Of a stretch of 64,000 bases of DNA, positions 31,681 to 42,986 are shown in pieces. Both the position numbers and the translations under genes were made by a program. How positions within the stretch are numbered: position 1 is the stretch's first letter; the number at the start of each line of letters is the position of its first letter. Origin of the DNA: Leptospira stimsonii (GTDB lineage Bacteria; Spirochaetota; Leptospiria; Leptospirales; Leptospiraceae); the NCBI RefSeq assembly GCF_003545875.1, contig NZ_QHCS01000002.1, positions 376,001 through 440,000 on the forward strand. Direction: 5' to 3'. The notes under the pieces were generated by a model. That model was not told the DNA's origin, made no database searches, and was given only the letters and a program-made list of their open reading frames with translations.

Positions 31681-32292
31681 TCAGATCACCAGTTTTCCGG
31701 ACTGGAGATACGGACCTAAGTCGATCTCTTCGTCGATGTCGTTTAATAAAGGAAGAATCCAAACGTCTTTTCTGAATAATTGCAGTTTTTCTAATGTAAT
31801 CGCGAAAACTCGATCGCCGCTCCAAGGAATGTTCTTAAAAATTTCCGGATAAACCGTTTTTAAGGCGAGCAGATAATAACCGCCGTCCTGTGCCGGTCCG
31901 ATCACCGCGTCTTTGGACCTTAATGCCGAAAAAGCTTCTCGGATATGTTTTGTTTCCAAGTCAGGGCAGTCGCTTCCGATGATAACAACGTTTTCGGCGC
32001 CGTTTTGAAACGTTTCTAAGAATGCGTTTTGCATTCTTTCTCCGAGATCGTTTCCGGATTGAAGATGGACGCTCGTCTGTTTTCCCCAATCGGGAGAAAC
32101 GAAATCCGGGATTGAATCAAAGTAGAGTCGAACCGGTATTTCCAAATTTTGAAGTTGTCTTTTGGTGATTTCTAAAAGTTGTTCGTAAACGGCAAGAGCG
32201 GATTGTTCTCCCAAGGTTTTGGCAAGGCGCGTTTTTACGCGACCTAATACGGGATTTCTTAAGAAGAGAATTAAGGATTCTTTTGCGTGCAT
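31681..32292 (-). CDS. TIGR04282/DUF2064 family glycosyltransferase-like protein
   Basis: A 203-residue cytosolic protein. The pattern LILFLRNPVLGRVKTRLAKTLGEQSALAVYEQLL opens the nucleotide-diphospho-sugar transferase fold, then DLGERMQNAF, VVIIGSDCPDLE and DAVIGPAQDGGYYLLAL, with the DCPD and DGGYYLL motifs of the family. Such proteins often sit beside radical-SAM or selenium-related genes, but nothing of that kind is near, and the real substrate is unknown. No strong ribosome site was seen. Confidence 0.85.
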   Translation of the reverse strand: MHAKESLILFLRNPVLGRVKTRLAKTLGEQSALAVYEQLLEITKRQLQNLEIPVRLYFDSIPDFVSPDWGKQTSVHLQSGNDLGERMQNAFLETFQNGAENVVIIGSDCPDLETKHIREAFSALRSKDAVIGPAQDGGYYLLALKTVYPEIFKNIPWSGDRVFAITLEKLQLFRKDVWILPLLNDIDEEIDLGPYLQSGKLVI

Positions 32293-32471
32293 ATCAACTT
32301 TTAAAAAACTTCGAAAAAGGGATTACCGAGGAAAGTTTTTCGACGTGATTCTGATTGACTCATTTCTTTCTTTGGATACTTTTATAAGGATACAAATTCT
32401 TTCCATTTGAAAAAAACAAGAACATCCGTTGTTAATTTAAAATGAACCTCAGTTTGTGGGGGAGGATATTT

Positions 32472-32672
<201 letters not shown>

Positions 32673-32683
32673 GGAAAAAGATC

Positions 32684-33862
<1,179 letters not shown>

Positions 33863-33892
33863 TTCCTTTTGAAAAGGCGAATTTGAATTTTC

Positions 33893-33920
33893 AAAAGCCT
33901 CCGAACTCGGAGGCTTTTTT
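33893..33920 (+). terminator. Intrinsic terminator after the exported-protein operon
   Basis: An 11-bp stem (33893-33903 with 33908-33918) containing GCCTCCG/CGGAGGC around a 4-nt loop AACT, followed by a run of Ts. It lies 30 bp after the stop codon and has the classical form of a Rho-independent terminator. Confidence 0.85.
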
Positions 33921-33958
33921 GTTTTCAATTCTCCCCATACATCTTTTTTGATCTAAGA

Positions 33959-34713
33959 ATGGAATTTCGACTGATCACATTCGCTCAGGCGTTCGCCGAA
34001 GGGTTTACGGAACAGGACGTGGATCTGGACGTCTGGCCTTTTTTCCTAAATCAGGATCCGATTGGAAAAGAATATTATCATTTTATTGTAAAGGAATTCT
34101 CCTCTCTTCACTGTGTCGCGCTCACAAGCGATCGAAGAGTCGCGGGAACCGGAAAAATTCTTCCATTTAACTGGAATGAGAAGAATGGATCTCTCCCGAA
34201 AGGTTGGGGCGCTACGATTCTGCAAGGCGTTGCAGATCATAAGGAAGGAAAACGATACAACGCGGCGAGCGCATGGTCGATCGAAATTCTTCCGGAATTC
34301 AGGGGATCCGGCTTATCGCATCGGATTCTTTCTATGCTCAAGAAGAATGCGCGATCTCGGAACATTCTTCATTTGTTTGCCTGCGTCAGACCGAATCAAA
34401 AAGAAAAATTTCCCTTCTTATCGATGAAAGAATATTTAGAGATAAAAAGAGAGGACGGTCTTTCGGAAGATCCTTGGATTCGCGTTCATGAAAAGGCCGG
34501 AGGAAAACAAATCGGCATCGAAGAAACTTCCATGTATATCCAAGGAACGGTGGCGGAATGGGAAGAATGGACCAATCTGAAGTTCCCCGAATCGGGAGCG
34601 TATGCGATCCCGGGAGGTCTCGTCCCGGTCCTTATAGACCGAGACGCCGACTTAGGAGAATATGTGGAACCGAACGTTTGGTTCCATCATAGGACGAACA
34701 CGCCAAATAACGA

Positions 34714-34717
<4 letters not shown>
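33959..34717 (+). CDS. GNAT-fold acetyltransferase-like protein
   Basis: A 252-residue protein. The acyl-CoA-binding part of a GNAT fold is visible as AWSIEILPEFRGSGLSHRILSMLKK (about 105-130), with the R/Q-x-x-G-x-G/A type loop represented by RGSGLS. The second half is longer than in simple GNAT enzymes and contains EEWTNLKFPESGAYAIPGGLVPVLID, a segment of unknown role. The substrate is unknown. It overlaps the convergent fatty-acid-hydroxylase-type gene by four bases at their stops. Confidence 0.7.
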
Positions 34718-36042
<1,325 letters not shown>

Positions 36043-36199
36043 AAAGCCGCCCAAATTAGTTCTGGTTTGAGTTTATTCCTTGAATTCCCGATGAGTCAAT
36101 TCAAAAAACAGAACAGTGTTCGATCGAACGGTTTTAAGATTACGATTGTTATAATTTAGGAATCTTTCGATAAAGCCAGAAATAAAGGATGAGAACAAC

Positions 36200-36231
36200 G
36201 GTTTTTGATCCCTTAAGAAATCAAAAACCGA
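36200..36231 (-). terminator. Stem-loop downstream of the acetyltransferase gene
   Basis: Arms 36200-36210 (CGGTTTTTGAT) and 36221-36231 pair perfectly over 11 bp around a 10-nt loop, about 20 bp beyond the stop codon of the - strand GNAT gene. The following U-tract is weak (TTGTT), so termination is likely but not certain. Confidence 0.45.
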
Positions 36232-36251
36232 CTCTTCGTAGACATTTCGGT

Positions 36252-36812
36252 TTATTTCGAAGGCGTTCGAAGACGGGAATAGATCCATTGATCCAAAAAG
36301 ACCCCATTCTTAAACACCGCTTCTCTTTGTGTTCCTTCTAAAACGAAGCCGTTTTTTTCGAGAGCTTTGGCGGACGCAGGTCGATTTGAAAAAACTTCGG
36401 CGTATACTCTGTGAAGCCCGTGTTCGGTATATGCAATATTGATAATGGACGCGATGGCCTTCGTGATAATTCCGCGATTCCAAAATTCTTCTCCGATCCA
36501 ATAACCGATTTCCGCGTTGAACCGATAGACGTCCTCTTTGAATAACAGATTGATGACGCCGATCGCCTTTTCCTCCAAGACGATTGCAAACGTTCTGGAT
36601 CGAGAATCCCGAAGACAAGCGCGAATGTAATCGAGCGCGTCTTGTAAAAGATAAGGAAACGGAAACGCTCCTCTTAATCCCGAAAAGACGTTTTGAGAAT
36701 TTGCGTGGATCGCGATTGTGTCCGCGTGTTTTTCCGAAATGGGTTCTAAAAGAATGTTCTTTTCCATAGTTTTGGACGGATGTAAGAATTCGACTCTCGC
36801 CAAAGGATTCAT
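36252..36812 (-). CDS. RimJ/RimL-type GNAT acetyltransferase
   Basis: A 186-residue GNAT enzyme of the ribosomal-protein/amino-acid acetyltransferase subgroup. Motifs in order: ILLEPISEKHADTI at the start, AIGVINLLFKED, AEIGYWIGEEFWNRGIITKAIASIINIAY, the acetyl-CoA region with an R-G type loop, then ALEKNGFVLEGTQREAVFKNGVFLDQWIYS, the typical RimJ/L ending. It likely acetylates an N-terminal or small-molecule amine. The ATG at 36812 is the first of the frame; a second at M16 fits the domain too. Confidence 0.88.
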   Translation of the reverse strand: MNPLARVEFLHPSKTMEKNILLEPISEKHADTIAIHANSQNVFSGLRGAFPFPYLLQDALDYIRACLRDSRSRTFAIVLEEKAIGVINLLFKEDVYRFNAEIGYWIGEEFWNRGIITKAIASIINIAYTEHGLHRVYAEVFSNRPASAKALEKNGFVLEGTQREAVFKNGVFLDQWIYSRLRTPSK

Positions 36813-36919
36813 ACGAAGTTCCGATCGTCAATTCTGTTCGTAATATTCTTCTCTGCTCGGAGAGGGAAATTCCTCTCAAAACTTGACGAATTCATCGGCA
36901 ATCGCAATATCTGGTCTTT

Positions 36920-37981
<1,062 letters not shown>

Positions 37982-38174
37982 TTTGAATCGGTTTGATTGC
38001 CGGGTTCTTAGTTGGGACTTCTTTCTCTTTTAGTTGAGAGTGCTAAAAAAGAGAGTCGTCCGCGGTATGGAAGGATTTTGTTAGAGTTCCTACACTGCGG
38101 TTTTTTACTTGCAAAATTAGAATTTTGTGATAGAGGAAAGTCGGCAGTGGTTTTTCCCGCCACCCACCCCTCCA

Positions 38175-38187
38175 CCCGAAAATCGGG
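38175..38187. repeat. GC-rich intergenic patch with a short CCCGA/TCGGG hairpin
   Basis: Between the oxidoreductase and the broken WGR gene lies an unusually GC-rich block (about 38155-38210), with runs of CCACCC and the inverted repeat CCCGA-AAA-TCGGG at 38175-38187. A GTTAGAGTTCCTACA motif of the intergenic family precedes it at 38080-38094. No gene is visible. Confidence 0.4.
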
Positions 38188-38259
38188 CGGGGCGCGCGAG
38201 TTTTACGGAAAGGCGTCGGAGTTACGACAAATTTCCGTTGAGATTCCAAGTATGTGTCT

Positions 38260-38871
38260 TTAAGAATGGGATATCTCCGTTAACAAAATGAACGGATTCA
38301 ATTTGAAAAATGATTCTGATTCTAATAATTTTTCGTAGGCGAAAAATTTCTTTTTATAAATGTTTCGAGCGCTTTCGGGTGTAAGACCCGTTTCTTCTTG
38401 GATCATTTGTGGATAGTATTCGTCTTCACCGTCGTAATCTTCTCCGTCCGCGGTTCCAAGTCCCATGAGCACACAATCACAATCCCTTACAGGAGATTTC
38501 AAAAGTTTTTTTCGATTGGAATCACTGACGTTCAAGAGTAGGGATTCAGCTATTTCAAGTCGAATATGAAAATCGGATTCTTTTTCGATTTTTATTAGGA
38601 TCTCGTTTTCCGTGTTTGTGTCGAGTTGGGAAGCTCTTGTAAATCCTTCTTTGAATTTATCGTTTCGTAAACTTTACAACTTCTGAAAAACTTCTTTCTT
38701 ATCGAAATACGCTTTCATTTCAATCCTACGCTCGATTCCTAATCGACCTTCGGTGATCACCAGATTTTTTTCATAGATTTCGAATTGCCAGAAGTGCAAT
38801 GAGCCATTCTCATCTTTAAGTAGATAGTCTTGAGACGGGGTGAATTGGTAACCCGCGCCTGCGCACGTATC
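38260..38871 (-). pseudogene. WGR-domain gene interrupted by an in-frame stop
   Basis: On the - strand one reading frame runs from about 38871 to the stop at 38260, broken only by TAA at 38674-38676. Upstream of it the translation reads NGSLHFWQFEIYEKNLVITE then GRLGIERRIEMKAYFDKKEV and FQKL; after it comes SLRNDKFKEGFTRASQ and further to a C-terminal acidic part (DGEDYDGEDEYYP). The W..E.....GR.G...K.YF....AF..K..EGF pattern is that of a WGR domain. The frame also lacks a convincing start codon, and the only ATG nearby is in another frame. The downstream half alone has a TTG at 38535. A decayed gene is the simplest reading. Confidence 0.6.
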
Positions 38872-38891
38872 TCATAGAATTATAAGAAATC

Positions 38892-39560
38892 TTATTTCTG
38901 AACAAGATGAAATTCATTCGCAGGCTTTTGTTGTGAAAGTTTTGATCTGCTTCTGAATTTTTTTGGCGTTTGTAATTCCGATTTCGTAAAAGATCTCAAG
39001 AATGCGGAATAGGAATTGAATCCGACTGCAAGTCCGATCGAAAGAACGGAACGATCCACTTCTTCCAGGAGCATTTTTTTTGCTTCAGCAATCCTAAATT
39101 CGTTTACATACTCGTTAAAACTTTTTCCGATGAATTCGTTTAACAAAGCGGAAAGGCAGTGTACGGAAAGTTTCATTTCCGAAGCCAAAGTCGGTAGACG
39201 AAGTTCTTCATCCAAGAAAATGCGTTCCTGATTCATCAATCGTTCCAACTTTTGTTTTTGTTCTTCCAAATCCAATCCTTCCAGAAGGGAATATTTTTTT
39301 TCTACGGTGACTGAATTCTTGAAAACGGTTCTTTCTGGTTGAATCGTATTTTTTTGAGTTTCTGACTTTGTTTTGTCGATTAGGCGAAGGAACGAATGGG
39401 AAATTTCAAAAGAGGAAAAGATCCATTTCCAATCCGGTAAAAGGAGAATGCCCAAAACGAAAAAGAGAAGAGGTTCGGAAGAGAGAAGAATTCCTATCGA
39501 TGAAATCAGTACCATCGTTTGTTTGGGATCGATTTGGAAAAAGATAGATTCGCGTTTCAT
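38892..39560 (-). CDS. AraC-type regulator with a shortened membrane part
   Basis: A 222-residue protein. Two hydrophobic segments (17-50) are followed by a linker and a C-terminal AraC/XylS helix-turn-helix pair (about 105-205: LPTLASEMKLSVHCLSALLN and DRSVLSIGLAVGFNSYSAF). GAGG lies five bases before the ATG. Its C-terminal half is clearly homologous to the next gene (39665-40762), which has about seven membrane helices before the same domain; here most of the membrane sensor is missing. It may be a natural short form or a remnant after truncation. Target genes unknown. Confidence 0.8.
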   Translation of the reverse strand: MKRESIFFQIDPKQTMVLISSIGILLSSEPLLFFVLGILLLPDWKWIFSSFEISHSFLRLIDKTKSETQKNTIQPERTVFKNSVTVEKKYSLLEGLDLEEQKQKLERLMNQERIFLDEELRLPTLASEMKLSVHCLSALLNEFIGKSFNEYVNEFRIAEAKKMLLEEVDRSVLSIGLAVGFNSYSAFLRSFTKSELQTPKKFRSRSKLSQQKPANEFHLVQK

Positions 39561-39664
39561 ACAGGCCTCGGTCGCAAAAGAGAAAAATCTAAATTCTATT
39601 CTACCTTTCTCTCGAAGTGCAATCGGCCGGATCTATAAATGTGTACGAAAAAAGGGGAAGGAAT

Positions 39665-40762
39665 TTATTTCCCCAATCCTTTTTTGCGATATTCCTTCGG
39701 AGTTTTTCCAGTAAAACGAAGAAAGGCTTGGTTGAAAGATGACTTGGAGTTAAAGCCGACCTCATAGGCGATTGAAAGTACAGTACGTTCCGGCTCATTG
39801 AGAAGGATTTTTTTTGCTTCTGAAATTCTATATTGATTGATAAAACTCGGAAAATTCATTCTTATTTTTTCGTTTAAAAATTCGGAGAGCTGATGGCTCG
39901 TAATAGAAACGGAGTCCGCCAACTCTTTCAGAGTCAGATCTTCCTGTTTGTAGAGTTGACGTTGTTCCATACACTCGTTCAGCTTTTTCTGAATCGAATC
40001 CGTATCCAATCCGATCAGAAGAGAACGTTCGTAACGATTCTTTCTTACTTCTTGGATAAACAAGGCCAGAGATTCCGGATTTCCGACGGAAAAAATATAC
40101 AGCTGAATCAGAATCATACTAACCAGAACTGCGCCGGTTTTTAAAAGAGTAAAATTCAAAGTGAAGTGACCATAGATCAGGAGAAGAGTCGCGATCAATC
40201 GAAACGGAATCATAAAGATTCCGAGACGGAAGGCGGGTAAAATAGGAGCCGTTTTCGAATTTCGAAAGTAAATCCAAAAAAGATAAAGGTTGTAACCGGT
40301 CACACAAAATGTGGAAAAATAGATGAGAAGATTCATAGAATCGAACGAGTTTTGATTCCAGATTTCAAAAACGATTCTTTTTTTTAACTCTTCCGTTTTT
40401 AGGAAGAATGGAATTGAAAGAATAAGAATCAGGATCACCGGTATCAAATGTAGAATTTCTTTCCAACCAAAGCTGAACTTTTCCTTTAAGAGCGAAGTGG
40501 TGTAATAATGTTCGATAGGCCCGTAAATCGCAAGAGAGAAGGGAAGTAGAATTATGAAGTTCGGGAATAGATAGATCCAACCGCTAAAGACACTGGAAAT
40601 AATACACTGTGTAATTCCGGTCGATATGAAAAGAACCGAAACAAAGAAAGTTTGGATGGTTTTTTGTTTCAGAGCTGGATAACGACCGATGCCCATGAGC
40701 AAACCAAGGCAACCGCCGAACTGAATCAAAACTTCTGTAAGGGAAGAAAAAAGTTCTAACAT
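39665..40762 (-). CDS. Membrane-bound AraC-type transcriptional regulator
   Basis: A 365-residue protein. About seven hydrophobic helices fill residues 8-230, then a cytosolic linker and an AraC helix-turn-helix domain (about 260-360) with LKELADSVSITSHQLSEFLN and ERTVLSIAYEVGFNSKSSFNQAFLRFTGKTPKEYRKKG, the family hallmark. The layout is a 7-helix sensor joined to a DNA-binding domain. It is divergent from the MFS pseudogene with 150 bp between them, where a palindrome (40766-40780) touches the start codon. The MFS gene and the following membrane protein are its most likely targets, now partly lost. Confidence 0.85.
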   Translation of the reverse strand: MLELFSSLTEVLIQFGGCLGLLMGIGRYPALKQKTIQTFFVSVLFISTGITQCIISSVFSGWIYLFPNFIILLPFSLAIYGPIEHYYTTSLLKEKFSFGWKEILHLIPVILILILSIPFFLKTEELKKRIVFEIWNQNSFDSMNLLIYFSTFCVTGYNLYLFWIYFRNSKTAPILPAFRLGIFMIPFRLIATLLLIYGHFTLNFTLLKTGAVLVSMILIQLYIFSVGNPESLALFIQEVRKNRYERSLLIGLDTDSIQKKLNECMEQRQLYKQEDLTLKELADSVSITSHQLSEFLNEKIRMNFPSFINQYRISEAKKILLNEPERTVLSIAYEVGFNSKSSFNQAFLRFTGKTPKEYRKKGLGK

Positions 40763-40765
40763 GAT

Positions 40766-40780
40766 TGATATCCGATATCA
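40766..40780. promoter_or_regulatory. Palindrome TGATATC-C-GATATCA next to the AraC regulator start
   Basis: A perfect 15-bp odd-length palindrome with 7-bp arms lies three bases upstream of the regulator start codon, in the divergent promoter region shared with the MFS gene. Position suggests an operator; the binding protein is unknown. Confidence 0.4.
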
Positions 40781-40912
40781 TCCGTTGAAATCGAACTTAC
40801 AAGTGAATTTGTATTCTTTAGAAAGTCAATTTCTTGCTTTTTATCGAAAGCAAACTTGCCTTTTATACAATTCAAAGAATGGAGAAGATATTTACAGTAT
40901 TCTTAGGCTCAA

Positions 40913-42276
40913 ATGGATCATGGAGCCAAGAACATGGAAGAAGGTATAAGGAATGATTCCCCCTCAGGTGGGGAAGAAGGTTTTAGGTTTGAAAACGGAT
41001 CGAAGGAAAGAGAAGTCGAAAATCGATCGAAGACTTCCTTTTTAAAATGGAAAGGGTTTTTCTACTCTGAAAGCTCTTTTGTTTTTCTTTTATCTTTGAT
41101 CCAATTTACGCATATCCTTGATTTTATGATCATGATGCCATTGGGCAGGAATTTCGAAAGTGAGTTTGAAATCACTCCCAAGGAATTTTCAATTCTTATT
41201 TCCTCTTATACATACAGCGCTTTTTTTGCAGGAATTCTGAGTTCCTTGTTCATTGATCGATTCAATAGGAGAACTACGGCTCTCTTTTTGTATTCTGGAT
41301 TTATTTTTGGAACTCTCCTTTGCGGAATCGCAAATTCGTATTGGATATTGTTTGCGGGAAGAATTCTCTCCGGCGCCTTTGGAGGGATCATAAGCTCCGT
41401 AATTTTTTCTTTTGTGGGGGATTTGATACCGGAAGAGAGAAGGGGAAGAGCTACCGGAGTTATCATGGCGGCGTTTTCGGCATCTGCTGTGATTGGCGTT
41501 CCCTTGAGTTTAAAAATCTCCGGTCTTTTTGGATGGAATGCAATTTTTCTTTCGATAGTTTTTATCAGTTTTTTGATTCTTTTGGGAATGTACCTGATTC
41601 TTCCTCAAGTCGCATTAAAACAAAATAAGGAAGAATCGAATTTACAAGGTTTAAAGACGATAGTCCGTTCTAAACGTTATCTGCCATCGTATCTACTCAT
41701 TGCCTCTGTGATTCTCGGCGGTTTTACCGTTATTCCTTTTTTCGCTCCATATTTGGAGAGAAACGTGGGTGTTTCTAAAGATCATCTTTCTCTTATCTAT
41801 TTGATCGGCTGATCGATCACTTTTTTTTCCGCGCGTTGGATCGGTTCGCTTTCCGATCGATACGGAAAGAAGAGGATGTTTTATATCTTGGTTCCTCTCG
41901 CTTGTATCCCGATCCTTTTTTTTACGAATCTAAAACCCGGTCCTCTTTTATTGACGATCGTTTGCACGAGCGGATTTATATCGCTAGTTTCCGCGCGTTT
42001 GATTCCGGCGATGGCGTTGATTACTTCCGCCGTGGATCAAAAACAGAGGGGAAGGTTTATGACCATCGTTTCTGCGATTCAAAATCTTGCTTCCGGAGTG
42101 GGGGCCACCTTGGGCGGTTCGATTCTGACAGTAAAAGACATTCATTCTCCTTATCAAAATTCGAGGTTGTCGGAATTTTGGCGGTCTTGTTCAACGTAGC
42201 GGCATTGTTTTTCGTATCAAAGGTATTGAATACTTTAGAATATTCTAAAATACAAATCGAAGGTAAAGCGGTATGA
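40913..42276 (+). pseudogene. MFS transporter (DHA1-like) with a nonsense codon and a frameshift
   Basis: Residues 1-299 encode the N-terminal half of a 12-helix MFS permease, with the IDRFNRRTTALF and GRILSGAFGG motifs. The frame is stopped by TGA at 41810-41812 inside LIYLIG-stop-SITFFS, where a GGA glycine would suit the family. The same frame then continues (ARWIGSLSDRYGKKRMFYIL) until about 42163. There, one lost T after TATCAAAA shifts the end: restoring it gives NFEVVGILAVLFNVAALFFV and a stop at 42276. So one base substitution and one deletion have broken a gene of about 455 codons. It overlaps the next gene by four bases. Confidence 0.8.
42235..42248. repeat. Palindrome TTAGAATATTCTAA, copy 1
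   Basis: The 14-bp perfect palindrome occurs three times: here at the 3' end of the MFS pseudogene, at 49480-49493 over the stop codon of the Omp85-type gene, and at 59981-59994 beside the stop of a GNAT gene. It resembles a Fur/PerR-type box but sits at gene ends rather than promoters. Confidence 0.6.
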
Positions 42277-42788
42277 AGAAGGAATTCTTGATTAAATTAG
42301 CCGCTTATTGCTCGATGTTTGCCGGCATTTTGCGATGTTTTTCTTCTTTTACAGTCGATTTTAGGTCCGGATTTTATTCGGAATCGTTATATTTCGCGAT
42401 CGATTTCTGTATTCTTTTCGGAGTATTAGGGTTTTATTTTCGATATTATGAAGAATTAAAAGTTCCAGCGTGGATAGGCTTTATTCTTTGTATGGTGGGA
42501 ATCGGCCTTTTGATCGGACCGGATCAATCGCCAACCGGGTGGAACATTTATCCGTATGGAGCAGGAATGCTCTCCTTTGGTTTGATTTTGATCGGCATTG
42601 ATTCGTGGAAATGGAATGTGCTAGCAAAGTGGATTCCAGTTTTTTGGATTGTCTCCGTTTTGATCGGTTCGATAGGTTTTTTCCTAAGAGAATGGATGTG
42701 GTTGTTCGTGTTCGCTGGACTCTTATTCGGTTTCGGTTTTATCGGAATGGGTTTTTCTCTTTTGAAGTCTGCAGAAGGAAAAAGCTAA
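42273..42788 (+). CDS. Small polytopic membrane protein of unknown function
   Basis: A 171-residue protein with about six hydrophobic helices (around 8-28, 40-60, 65-85, 93-112, 116-136 and 143-165), few charges and no recognisable catalytic motif. Its ATG overlaps the restored stop of the MFS pseudogene by four bases (ATGA), so it was translationally coupled to that transporter. Loss of the upstream gene may reduce its translation. A 15-bp perfect hairpin follows downstream (42942-42979). Confidence 0.7.
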   Translation: MKKEFLIKLAAYCSMFAGILRCFSSFTVDFRSGFYSESLYFAIDFCILFGVLGFYFRYYEELKVPAWIGFILCMVGIGLLIGPDQSPTGWNIYPYGAGMLSFGLILIGIDSWKWNVLAKWIPVFWIVSVLIGSIGFFLREWMWLFVFAGLLFGFGFIGMGFSLLKSAEGKS

Positions 42789-42941
42789 AACGAAATATTG
42801 GGATCTGAATTTGAAAAGGCAAAGCTCCTTCTATCAATTCGAACGAACCATTTGGAGCGTTGTAGTTTTGAACAAGGCTGTTCCTTAGTTTTTATGAGAT
42901 CGATAGGAAATAACGAACAAGAGAATCATCTGAGAAGGAGT

Positions 42942-42986
42942 TCTCTTAGGAAAGGAAACAAAAGTCCTTTCCTAAGAGAGTTATTT
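42942..42986 (+). terminator. Strong hairpin between convergent genes
   Basis: Arms 42942-42956 and 42965-42979 (TCTCTTAGGAAAGGA and its complement) pair perfectly over 15 bp around an 8-nt loop, followed on the + strand by TTATTTT. It lies between the convergent membrane protein and large lipoprotein genes and may terminate both. Confidence 0.65.

Noticed and set aside
36310..36879. 189-codon frame overlapping the RimJ-type acetyltransferase
   Set aside because: It is a shadow in another frame of a clearly recognisable GNAT gene.
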